Part shown: in pieces, positions 17,735 to 25,381 of the stretch
How positions within the stretch are numbered: position 1 is the stretch's first letter
Layout of the letters: every line of letters starts with the position of its first letter
Assembly: GCF_015864665.1 (NCBI RefSeq)
Contig: NZ_JADYWU010000002.1
Span: 496,001 to 560,000, forward strand
Direction of reading: 5' to 3'
From: Salinibacterium sp. SWN167
Lineage (GTDB): Bacteria; Actinomycetota; Actinomycetes; Actinomycetales; Microbacteriaceae
DNA: 64,000 nt
Notes under the pieces: generated by a model
Told to the model about the DNA's origin: nothing
Databases searched by the model: none
Seen by the model: the letters and a program-made list of their open reading frames with translations, nothing else
Translations under genes and position numbers: made by a program

Positions 17735-17753
17735 GTTGGTAAGCCTAACCTAA
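17735..17753 (-). promoter_or_regulatory. DtxR/IdeR-type iron box in front of efeUOB
   Basis: On the minus strand the site reads TTAGGTTAGGCTTACCAAC, matching 16 of 19 positions of the DtxR/IdeR consensus (TTAGGTTAGSCTAACCTAA). It overlaps a TAGGCT that could be the -10 of the efeU promoter and lies 32 bases before the GTG. Iron-loaded DtxR bound here would block transcription. Confidence 0.75.
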
Positions 17754-17818
17754 GCAACCGTAATTCGGCTACCTGTGCTTATTCTGTTTACTGCAGAACA
17801 AATGGTGGAGGAACGGCC

Positions 17819-18991
17819 GTGAAAGATCGAGCACAACGGGTATTGGTTGTTGCCGCACGCCCAGAAGACGAGGCGTACGTCTTCGGCGCCACCATTGCCA
17901 CTCTGGTTCAGCGCGGCACCGAGCTCATCGTGCTCAGTTGCAGCAACAACGCGACCGCCGCAATAGAGGCATCGCCCTCGACCGGCAGCGCACCCGAGAC
18001 TGTTTCACACGGCGCCACAGTGCCGAGTGCCGTGGCCGCAAGCGTCACTGCGGGCGGCAGTGCAGAAACGAATACTGCAGTTGCTGACGCTGAAGCGGAT
18101 GCCGACCCCGGCACCGGCGAACGTGCGGCGGTGTCCGTCGACGAGGTCGTGCGCGAAATCCTCGGCATTACCTCTCACCACATCTTGCGCGAAGACAATG
18201 GTCGCCAGTTCAACATGCTTGACGCCCGCGCTCTCGCCTCCGACCTTGCGGCAGCAATCACCTCGTTGAAGCCGGATGTCGTCGTCAGCTACGCCAAGGA
18301 GTCCAGCGGAACGGCGCGCGGCGCTGAGGCGCTGCTCGTGCACGAAGCCACGGTATTGGCGACTGAACTTGCTGGGGTGCCTTTCTATACGGCATCCGCT
18401 GTTCCTGTTGATCGTGGGGTGGCGGTCTCGTCGGCAACAGCGCTAGCGTTTAAGCGTCGGGCGACAGAGATTTATCGCAATGAAGTTCCGGTGGGAGAGA
18501 GTGTTTCGACACCGCCGGAGTATTTGCGTCGCTTGCGTCGCCGCGAACTGGTCATCGGCGAACGCAGTCGTGTGGAGCGCAGCATCTTGGCTCTGGTTTC
18601 TCTCGCGTTGGGGGCCTTGGTCGGCCTCGTTCTCACCGCCGTGCACCAGTCAACGTTCACGATCGGTGATGTTCGTGTCCCGTGGGGAATTGTGGTGTCT
18701 GTCACGCTCGTAACGGCGCTCATTCTGGGCCTGCGATTGATTTATGACACCCGAGTCGCGGCAGGTTTTGCCTCGCTGGGTGTTCTAGCGATGTCGGCAG
18801 TCTTGGCTGCGGCGATGCCCGGCGGAACGATTTTGATCCCGGCGAATGTTGCGGGCTACGTGTGGACTTTTGCGCCCGTGCTTGTGGTGCTCATTGTGGT
18901 GGGGTGGCCTCGGGTGAACCGTCAGGTTTCGTCGGCGAGCCGCGCTAACATTGAGTTGAACTCTCCCGTGAAAGGTGCGGATATCTCTTGA
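17819..18991 (+). CDS. PIG-L (LmbE)-like protein with C-terminal membrane domain, degenerate metal site
   Basis: A 390-residue protein. The N-terminal half resembles PIG-L/LmbE N-acetyl-sugar deacetylases (RVLVVAARPEDEAYVFGATIATL; a matching histidine at H175 in LLVHEATVLA). The zinc motif HPDDE of the family is ARPEDE here, so the first zinc ligand His is Arg14 and one Asp is Glu16. Residues about 75-115 are an Ala/Thr-rich insertion. The C-terminal part holds four membrane segments (about 258-385). GTG at 17819 has GGTGGAGGAA upstream; an in-frame upstream extension would run into the efeU promoter region. The stop overlaps the TTG of fdxA. Deacetylase activity is doubtful without the His; a cytoplasmic domain on a membrane anchor is what can be said. 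Confidence 0.8.
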   Translation: MKDRAQRVLVVAARPEDEAYVFGATIATLVQRGTELIVLSCSNNATAAIEASPSTGSAPETVSHGATVPSAVAASVTAGGSAETNTAVADAEADADPGTGERAAVSVDEVVREILGITSHHILREDNGRQFNMLDARALASDLAAAITSLKPDVVVSYAKESSGTARGAEALLVHEATVLATELAGVPFYTASAVPVDRGVAVSSATALAFKRRATEIYRNEVPVGESVSTPPEYLRRLRRRELVIGERSRVERSILALVSLALGALVGLVLTAVHQSTFTIGDVRVPWGIVVSVTLVTALILGLRLIYDTRVAAGFASLGVLAMSAVLAAAMPGGTILIPANVAGYVWTFAPVLVVLIVVGWPRVNRQVSSASRANIELNSPVKGADIS

Positions 18992-19323
18992 CCTACGTCA
19001 TCGCTCAGCCCTGTGTCGATCTTAAAGATCGCGCGTGTGTAGATGAATGCCCAGTCGACTGCATTTATGAAGGCGACCGCATGCTCTACATCCACCCGGA
19101 TGAGTGTGTTGACTGCGGAGCGTGCGAGCCGGTGTGTCCGGTTGAGGCCATCTATTACGAAGATGACCTGCCCGATAAGTGGGCCGACTACTACAAGGCC
19201 AACGTCGAATTCTTTGATCTCCTCGAGGTGAGCTCACCCGGTGGAGCAGCAAAGGTCGGAGTGATTCCCAAGGATCACGCCCTCATCGCGGCCCTGCCTG
19301 AGGGTGGCGGGTCCTCAGACTAA
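18988..19323 (+). CDS. fdxA: Seven-iron-type ferredoxin
   Basis: A 111-residue ferredoxin. The cysteine pattern is C9-x7-C17-x3-C21-x3-C25 and then CVDCGACEPVCP, which is typical of 7Fe ferredoxins carrying one [3Fe-4S] and one [4Fe-4S] cluster. The C-terminal extension (FFDLLEVSSPGGAAKVG) is the usual actinobacterial one. It is a soluble electron carrier. It starts with TTG overlapping the preceding stop (TTGA), and its stop overlaps the ATG of dapC by one base. Ferredoxin next to dapC is a common actinobacterial arrangement. Confidence 0.94.
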   Translation: MTYVIAQPCVDLKDRACVDECPVDCIYEGDRMLYIHPDECVDCGACEPVCPVEAIYYEDDLPDKWADYYKANVEFFDLLEVSSPGGAAKVGVIPKDHALIAALPEGGGSSD

Positions 19324-20429
19324 TGGCGCGCACGCCGTTGGCTCTCCCCGATTTTCCGTGGGATTCGCTTGTGCCGTACGGCACGATTGCGCGCACTCAC
19401 CCCGATGGCTTCGTTGACCTGTCAGTCGGTTCACCGGTAGACCCCACCCCCACGGTTATCCGCGAAAGTTTGGCGACGGCCACGGATGCTCACGCCTACC
19501 CCACCGCCACGGGCACAGTTCAGCTGCGTGAGGCCATCGTCGACTGGTTTGAGCGCCGCCGTGGCGTGCCCGGGCTCACCGTCAACAATATTCTGCCGAC
19601 CGTCGGTTCCAAAGAGTTGGTGGCACTGCTGCCACTGCTGCTGGGGCTCGGCAGAGACGACGTCGTCGTGCATCCCTCGGTCGCGTACCCGACGTATGCC
19701 ATTGGGGCGGCCATGGTTGGAGCTACTGCCGTGGCATCTGACGACCCTGCATCGTGGCCCGAGAACACTGCTCTCGTCTGGCTGAACAGCCCAGGTAACC
19801 CTGATGGTCGCGTCGCTGACGTTGAGCAGCTGCGCGCTGCTGTTGCCCGCGCTCGCGAATTGGGTGCAGTCATCGCCTCAGACGAGTGCTACGCCGAACT
19901 CAACTGGAACGGCCCCGACCCCACGCCTTCCATTCTCGATCCCGAGGTTATTGGCAGCGATCGGTCGTCAGTTCTTGCGGTGTATTCGCTCAGCAAGCAG
20001 TCGAATTTGGCCGGTTACCGTGCCGCTTTTGTGGCCGGATGCTCGGGACTCATCTCAGAACTACTCACCGTGCGCAAACACGTCGGACTTCTCGTGCCCG
20101 GCCCCGTGCAAGCCGCGATGGTCACCGCCCTTCAGGATGACGCCCACGTTGCGGCCCAGCGCGAGCTTTATCGTGCACGTCGCGCCAAGCTGCTGCCCGC
20201 TTTGAAGCGGGCGGGATTCTTCGTGGATGACAGCGTTGCGGGCCTCTACTTGTGGGCAACAAAGAACGAAGACTCGTGGCAGACGGTTGGCGATTTGGCG
20301 CAGTCTGGCATCCTCGTGGTTCCGGGCTCGTTCTACGGCGAAACCCCTGCCCGGCACGTGCGTATCGCACTCACCGCGAGTGACGACACCATTGCGGATG
20401 CGGTCGCTCGCCTCGATTTGCTCGCTTAA
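19323..20429 (+). CDS. dapC: Succinyldiaminopimelate transaminase DapC
   Basis: A 368-residue PLP-dependent fold-type I aminotransferase. The lysine that should bind PLP is K225 in YSLSKQSNLAGYR, a typical DapC block, and LNSPGNPDGR and SDECYAELNW are further aminotransferase motifs. In the succinylase route it converts N-succinyl-2-amino-6-ketopimelate to N-succinyl-LL-diaminopimelate, using glutamate. DapD and DapE, the steps before and after, are encoded 3-6 kb away. The assignment as DapC rests on sequence and on the ferredoxin neighbour. Confidence 0.92.
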   Translation: MARTPLALPDFPWDSLVPYGTIARTHPDGFVDLSVGSPVDPTPTVIRESLATATDAHAYPTATGTVQLREAIVDWFERRRGVPGLTVNNILPTVGSKELVALLPLLLGLGRDDVVVHPSVAYPTYAIGAAMVGATAVASDDPASWPENTALVWLNSPGNPDGRVADVEQLRAAVARARELGAVIASDECYAELNWNGPDPTPSILDPEVIGSDRSSVLAVYSLSKQSNLAGYRAAFVAGCSGLISELLTVRKHVGLLVPGPVQAAMVTALQDDAHVAAQRELYRARRAKLLPALKRAGFFVDDSVAGLYLWATKNEDSWQTVGDLAQSGILVVPGSFYGETPARHVRIALTASDDTIADAVARLDLLA

Positions 20430-20492
20430 GTGCACTAACCGGCGAAGGCGTTGTCGTTGACCTCTAAAACCGGTCTGGTTTGGTTGGTTGGT

Positions 20493-20522
20493 GTGACAGT
20501 GGCCATTCAACCCTTGTAGGCT
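20493..20522 (+). promoter_or_regulatory. Promoter of citrate synthase gene, leaderless
   Basis: GTGACA (20493-20498) and TAGGCT (20517-20522) with an 18-base spacer. TAGGCT ends six bases before the GTG at 20529, so the message should begin at the start codon. Confidence 0.55.
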
Positions 20523-20528
20523 GTAGCG

Positions 20529-21824
20529 GTGAATGAAGCCCCTCAAGACCCAGAGAAGGCCACCCTCCACTTTCCGGGCGGTGCTGCAGAATTTCCCATT
20601 ATCCGTGGGGTCGATGGTCACAACAGCATCGATATCTCCACCTTCATGAAGCAGACCGGTTACACGGCGCTTGATCAAGGGTTCGTGAACACTGCGTCAA
20701 CCCGCAGTGAGATCACGTACATCGATGGAGACCGTGGAATCCTGCGTTACCGCGGGTACGCGATCGAAGATGTCGCGGCCAACTCCACCTACCTCGAAGT
20801 AGCGTGGCTGCTGATTTACGGTGAACTGCCGTCGAAGTCCCAGCTCGAAGAGTTCGATGAAAAGATCCGTCGACACACGCTGCTGCACGAAGACCTCCGT
20901 CGCTTCTTCGACGCCCTTCCGCCGAGCGCGCACCCCATGTCGGTGCTCTCCAGCGCGGTGTCGGCTCTGTCGACGTATTACGAAGACTCGCACGACGTGC
21001 GTGACCCCGAGCAGGTCGAGATCTCGACCATCCGTTTGCTGGCAAAGTTGCCCGTCATTGCGGCCTACGCTCACAAGAAGTCACTCGGTCAGGCACTGCT
21101 GTACCCCGACAACTCGATGAGTTTTGTCGACAACTTCTTGAAGCTCAACTTCGGCAACATGGCCGAGGAGTACGAGGTCAACCCCGTGCTGAGCAAGGCG
21201 CTCGACCGCCTGCTGATTTTGCACGAAGACCACGAGCAGAACGCGTCCACCTCTACGGTGCGCCTGGTCGGCTCGACCGAAGCCAACATTTTCGCTTCGA
21301 TCTCCGCCGGTATCAATGCTCTCTATGGTCCGCTTCACGGTGGCGCCAACGAAGCCGTCCTCAAGATGCTTGGCGAGATCCAAGAATCGGGCGAAGGCGT
21401 TCAGAAGTTTGTTGATCGCGTGAAGCGCAAAGAAGACGGCGTGCGCCTGATGGGCTTCGGCCACCGCGTGTACAAGAGCTTTGACCCGCGTGCACGTCTC
21501 GTCAAAGAGAGCGCGGATGAGGTGCTCGCCAATCTGGGCGTCAGCGACCCGCTGCTCGACATCGCTCGCGAACTCGAAGAAGTCGCCCTCGGCGATGACT
21601 ACTTCATCGAGCGCAAGCTGTATCCCAACGTCGACTTCTATACCGGGGTTATCTACAAGGCGATGGGTTTCCCGCCGCGCATGTTCACGGTGCTCTTCGC
21701 TATCGGCCGTTTGCCGGGCTGGATCGCAAATTGGCGCGAGATGAACCAAGACCCCAAGACCAAAATTGGTCGCCCGCAGCAGCTCTACACGGGCCCTGCA
21801 GCTCGTGACTGGCCGCAGCGCTAG
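20529..21824 (+). CDS. gltA: Citrate synthase, type II
   Basis: A 431-residue citrate synthase, first enzyme of the citric acid cycle (oxaloacetate plus acetyl-CoA to citrate). Blocks GPLHGGANEAVLKML and GFGHRVYKSFDPRA carry the active-site histidines, and VDFYTGVIYKAMGFP is the typical catalytic-Asp region. Length and the N-terminal extension match type II enzymes. GTG start with no ribosome site but with TAGGCT six bases ahead, hence leaderless. It stands alone between dapC and a convergent lipoprotein gene; a hairpin terminator follows. Confidence 0.96.
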   Translation: MNEAPQDPEKATLHFPGGAAEFPIIRGVDGHNSIDISTFMKQTGYTALDQGFVNTASTRSEITYIDGDRGILRYRGYAIEDVAANSTYLEVAWLLIYGELPSKSQLEEFDEKIRRHTLLHEDLRRFFDALPPSAHPMSVLSSAVSALSTYYEDSHDVRDPEQVEISTIRLLAKLPVIAAYAHKKSLGQALLYPDNSMSFVDNFLKLNFGNMAEEYEVNPVLSKALDRLLILHEDHEQNASTSTVRLVGSTEANIFASISAGINALYGPLHGGANEAVLKMLGEIQESGEGVQKFVDRVKRKEDGVRLMGFGHRVYKSFDPRARLVKESADEVLANLGVSDPLLDIARELEEVALGDDYFIERKLYPNVDFYTGVIYKAMGFPPRMFTVLFAIGRLPGWIANWREMNQDPKTKIGRPQQLYTGPAARDWPQR

Positions 21825-21848
21825 CGCAGCAGCAGCAGCTTTACGACG

Positions 21849-21880
21849 AACGGCCGGTTCCCCTCGGGGAATCGGCCGTT
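21849..21880 (+). terminator. Terminator-like hairpin after citrate synthase
   Basis: AACGGCCGGTTCCC pairs with GGGAATCGGCCGTT, with one G-U wobble and a small CTCG loop. It ends the gltA transcript. The lipoprotein gene converges from the other side. Confidence 0.7.
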
Positions 21881-21969
21881 TCGCGTTGTGTGCGCGTCGC
21901 TCCAGCGCGGCACTAACCGTGCGGACCTCACAGCGCTTGCCACACGGCGCTGGCAGCGGAACGCGGCGG

Positions 21970-23283
21970 CTAGTCGAAAACCGGGACGTCGAGGCGATAC
22001 ACCTCGGCATCCATGCCGCACGAACCACCGTCGGAATTGAAGTAGACGTGGGTGAATGATCGGTTGACCACGGCGTGGGTCTCGGTCCAGTAGTCCTCAC
22101 CGCAGTTGTAGGTGTGGGCGAGGTTGAGGATGCGGCCGCCGTCGAGTTCAATGGCCATCACCTTCTCGCAGGTCCAGGCGCCCTCGGCGTTGCAGTTGTA
22201 GGTGGACACCACGACCCACCCTGGCTTGTCATACCCTTTTCCAGAGATGTGCATCGAGGTGTTGGCATCGTCGTAAGCGTCGAAGAGCGTGGTGCGCTCT
22301 AGCGAGTCCATGTCGACGGAGGTCAGAAAGCCTGCTGTTTCGCTCGCGGAGTCGAAATCGATGTAAACGTACGCATCCCGGCCATCGGCGGAGAGGGCGA
22401 TGTCGCTGTGCTCGCTCGCCTCGGTTAGCAGGCGTTGGTTGCTGAGGTCGGCGTCGTAGACGTAGGTGCCGGACTCAGCGGAAGCCACCACGTAGGTGCC
22501 CGTGGGGGAGGCGCTCACCCAGTCCGTGTCAGCGGGCAGCTCGCTAGTGCCGAGGACTGTATCGGAGGCAAGGTCGTAGCTGACCATTCCCAGAGGCTGT
22601 TCGTCGGCGTTGTAGACGATCCAAGCGTAGATGGTGCCGTCGCTGCTCGGAGATCCCTCACTCCGGTCTTTCATGTAGTCAGCGTCCGGGAACGCACTCG
22701 AAAGGGGCTCTCGGAGGTCAGCAATGACCGTCGATTGTCCCGATGTCACGTCGAGTTCATGAAGGATGAGGTCGCCTTCGGAGGAGTTAGGCCCCTCCAG
22801 ATAGCGGATCAGGTGTGGATCGGTGGGGTGCCACTGAGGTTCGGCATCCGGGTGGATGTCAAGGGCGCTCACCAGGGAGGCATCAGCGGTGGAGTACACG
22901 TGATATTCGGCATCACCGTGGTAGGTGAAGAACAGCGAGCCGTCGGCGTTCTCTGCCTGGCGGCGACTGTAGCTGTTGCGATCGAAGCGGGTGCCATCGG
23001 CCGAGGTGACGCGCTGGATCGTCGTGCCATAGACGGGATCAGTTTCCACGCTGCCCAGCGCCGGCTTCTGCCACGATTCGTCGGGGGCAGTGGCATCCAT
23101 TCCCCAAGTGAGCGTGGCGCTGTTGCTCGCTATTGCCGGGGCGGGGGAGAGCTCAGGAGTAAGTGCCTGGTCAGCTCCGGTGCACGCCGTGAGGGCAAAC
23201 GTGGCTGCGGCAACGACTGCGGCGGCGCGATACCGGCGCAGCCGCAGTGTGGTGCCAAACCGGGAAACGGTGAAGGTCTTCAT
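21970..23283 (-). CDS. Secreted lipoprotein, beta-propeller-like (PD40/TolB-like)
   Basis: A 437-residue lipoprotein: basic N-terminus, hydrophobic segment and lipobox ALTAC (cysteine about residue 34). The mature part has repeating beta-rich blocks of the TolB/PD40 type (DGTIYAWIVYNADEQPLGMVS; SPTGTYVVASAESGTYVYD; SADGRDAYVYIDFD), probably a propeller. Overall layout is like oligogalacturonate-lyase-related proteins, but no catalytic residue can be assigned. Four cysteines near the C-terminus (YNCNAEG, WTCEK, YNCGED, GSCGMD) may form disulfides outside the cell. The ATG at 23283 has AAGGAG upstream. Function unknown. Confidence 0.8.
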   Translation of the reverse strand: MKTFTVSRFGTTLRLRRYRAAAVVAAATFALTACTGADQALTPELSPAPAIASNSATLTWGMDATAPDESWQKPALGSVETDPVYGTTIQRVTSADGTRFDRNSYSRRQAENADGSLFFTYHGDAEYHVYSTADASLVSALDIHPDAEPQWHPTDPHLIRYLEGPNSSEGDLILHELDVTSGQSTVIADLREPLSSAFPDADYMKDRSEGSPSSDGTIYAWIVYNADEQPLGMVSYDLASDTVLGTSELPADTDWVSASPTGTYVVASAESGTYVYDADLSNQRLLTEASEHSDIALSADGRDAYVYIDFDSASETAGFLTSVDMDSLERTTLFDAYDDANTSMHISGKGYDKPGWVVVSTYNCNAEGAWTCEKVMAIELDGGRILNLAHTYNCGEDYWTETHAVVNRSFTHVYFNSDGGSCGMDAEVYRLDVPVFD

Positions 23284-23315
23284 ATCAAGCTCCTTAGCCC
23301 CCGGCGGTGGTGTGC

Positions 23316-24257
23316 TTAGGCGTGCAAGGCCGTGTTGAGCTCGACGCCGCTGCCGCTGCGAGGCAGCACCTCGACGGCGCCCGTGACAGAGTTGCGGCGG
23401 AACAGCAAGCCGTTGACCCCACTGAGCTCGACGGCCTTGACGCGGCGCGGCGTTGCCGAACCGTCAATGATGGTGACCTTCGTGCCTGCCGTGACATAGA
23501 GCCCGGCTTCAACAACCGTGTCGTCGCCGATGGCGATGCCAATTCCGGAATTGGCGCCGAGCAGTGCGCGCTCGCCGATGGAGACACGTTCGGTTCCGCC
23601 ACCGCTGAGCGTACCCATGATGGATGCTCCACCACCGATGTCGGCACCGTCACCCACGACGACGCCCTGAGAGATGCGGCCCTCGACCATCGAGCTGCCG
23701 AGCGTGCCGGCGTTGAAGTTGACAAAGCCCTCGTGCATGACGGTGGTTCCGGGGGAGAGGTGGGCGCCGAGACGAACGCGCGAGGCGTCGGCAATGCGGA
23801 CGCGTTCGGGCAACACGTAGTCGAGCATCCGCGGGAACTTGTCGATGCCAGTCACGACGATGCCGTGACGCTTGAGCGAGACGCGAACCTCGCGGAAGTC
23901 GTCGGGGTGCACCGCTCCGGCGTTGGTCCAGACGACGATCGGCAGAGCGCCAAAGAGGCCGTCGAGGTTGATGCTGTTGGGCTTTACGAGCAAGTGGCTG
24001 AGCAAGTGCAGGCGCAGGTAAGCATCGGCGACGTTCTGCGGCGCGGCATCCAAATCGATCTCGACGGTCACGAATTCGGTGCGCACGCGGCGGCGTTCGT
24101 CAGCCCCCAAGTGCTCTTCGAGGTCGGCGGGGGTGTAGTGCGGGTCGGTGCCCTCGGGGATTGATCCCAGGTGCGGAGCGGGGAACCACACATCAAGTGT
24201 TGTTCCATCGCTGGCGATTGTTGCGAGTCCGTATCCCCATGCTGTGCGCGAAGTCAT
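23316..24257 (-). CDS. dapD: Tetrahydrodipicolinate N-succinyltransferase DapD
   Basis: A 313-residue protein of the actinobacterial (mycobacterial-type) DapD group, which adds succinyl from succinyl-CoA to tetrahydrodipicolinate in diaminopimelate and lysine synthesis. The middle part carries left-handed beta-helix hexapeptide repeats ([52 protein letters not shown]). The N-terminus WGYGLATI and the C-terminal LNTALHA are typical. ATG at 24257, with TAACCT six bases upstream, so leaderless, and only 26 bases from divergent dapE. Confidence 0.93.
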   Translation of the reverse strand: MTSRTAWGYGLATIASDGTTLDVWFPAPHLGSIPEGTDPHYTPADLEEHLGADERRRVRTEFVTVEIDLDAAPQNVADAYLRLHLLSHLLVKPNSINLDGLFGALPIVVWTNAGAVHPDDFREVRVSLKRHGIVVTGIDKFPRMLDYVLPERVRIADASRVRLGAHLSPGTTVMHEGFVNFNAGTLGSSMVEGRISQGVVVGDGADIGGGASIMGTLSGGGTERVSIGERALLGANSGIGIAIGDDTVVEAGLYVTAGTKVTIIDGSATPRRVKAVELSGVNGLLFRRNSVTGAVEVLPRSGSGVELNTALHA

Positions 24258-24283
24258 GCATCAAGGTTACTTACACTGGGTGC
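24258..24283. promoter_or_regulatory. Back-to-back leaderless promoters of dapD and dapE
   Basis: The whole intergenic region is 26 bases. Rightward, TACACT (24272-24277) sits six bases before the dapE ATG. Leftward, TAACCT (24264-24269 on the minus strand) sits six bases before the dapD ATG. The two -10 elements are 2 bases apart, so the polymerases probably compete, and the -35 regions fall inside the opposite genes. Confidence 0.6.
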
Positions 24284-25381
24284 ATGCCTGCGACCGATCT
24301 CACCATTCCCGTGCTCGATTTGGGCGCCTCAAGCCCCGACCTGACCCGCCAGATCTGCGATATCGAGTCGGTCTCCGGTAACGAGAAGCGCATCGCGGAT
24401 GCCGTAGAAATCGCTCTGAGCGCGTTTAGCCACCTTGAGGTGATTCGGGATGCGGATGCCGTTGTCGCCCGCACGAACGGCGGCAAGGCCCAGCGCGTCG
24501 TGATCGCCGGGCACCTCGATACGGTTCCGGTGAACGAGAACCTGCCGACGACACTCGAGATGATCGACGGGGAGGAACACCTCGTCGGCCGAGGAACGGT
24601 CGATATGAAGGGCGGCGTTGCGATTGCTCTCAAGCTCGCGGCAGAACTCTCTGATCCCGCCGTCGACGTGACCTGGATTTTCTACGACCACGAAGAAGTC
24701 GCCGCTGACCTCAACGGGCTTGGTCGCATCGCTCGCAACCGCCCCGACCTCATGGCGGGCGACTTTGCGATCATTGGCGAACCGTCGAACGCGACCGTTG
24801 AGGGCGGCTGCAATGGCACCGCACGCATCGATATCTCGCTCACAGGGCTGCGCGCTCACTCAGCGCGCGCTTGGATGGGCGAGAACGCGATCCATGCTGC
24901 CGCGCCCGTGCTCGCGATTCTGGCCGCCTACGAGCCTGAGCAGCACGAGGTCGATGGCCTCGTCTACCGCGAGGGTCTCAATGCCGTCGGCATCACGGGC
25001 GGAGTTGCCGGCAACGTGATTCCGGATGCCGCGACCGTAACCGTGAACTTTAGGTTCGCCCCCGACCGCAGTACCGAGCAAGCGATCCAACACTTGCGTG
25101 AGATCTTCGCCGGCTTCGAGTTCGAAGTCACTGACCTCGCTGGCGGCGCACGCCCCGGACTGGATGCTCCGCTCGCCCGTAATTTCCTCGCCGCGGTCGG
25201 TGGCACGGCAGCCCCCAAATATGGCTGGACCGATGTGGCACGCTTCGCTGAACTCGGCGTTCCCGCCGTGAACTATGGCCCAGGCAACCCGCTGCGCGCG
25301 CACGCCGACGACGAGCGCGTCGCTACTAGCGAGATCGTGGCGTGCGAGCAGGGACTGCGGGCGTGGCTGACGGCTCGCTAG
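24284..25381 (+). CDS. dapE: Succinyl-diaminopimelate desuccinylase DapE
   Basis: A 365-residue M20-family zinc peptidase that removes succinate from N-succinyl-LL-diaminopimelate. Metal residues are visible: GHLDTVP (H77, D79), GTVDMKGG, and DHEEVAADL with the catalytic base Glu. The C-terminal VPAVNYGPG and HADDERV blocks are typical. The ATG at 24284 follows a TACACT hexamer by six bases and has no ribosome site. An in-frame extension upstream would overlap dapD and lacks similarity. With dapC (19323) and dapD (divergent) it completes three of the succinylase-branch steps in 6 kb. Confidence 0.94.
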   Translation: MPATDLTIPVLDLGASSPDLTRQICDIESVSGNEKRIADAVEIALSAFSHLEVIRDADAVVARTNGGKAQRVVIAGHLDTVPVNENLPTTLEMIDGEEHLVGRGTVDMKGGVAIALKLAAELSDPAVDVTWIFYDHEEVAADLNGLGRIARNRPDLMAGDFAIIGEPSNATVEGGCNGTARIDISLTGLRAHSARAWMGENAIHAAAPVLAILAAYEPEQHEVDGLVYREGLNAVGITGGVAGNVIPDAATVTVNFRFAPDRSTEQAIQHLREIFAGFEFEVTDLAGGARPGLDAPLARNFLAAVGGTAAPKYGWTDVARFAELGVPAVNYGPGNPLRAHADDERVATSEIVACEQGLRAWLTAR

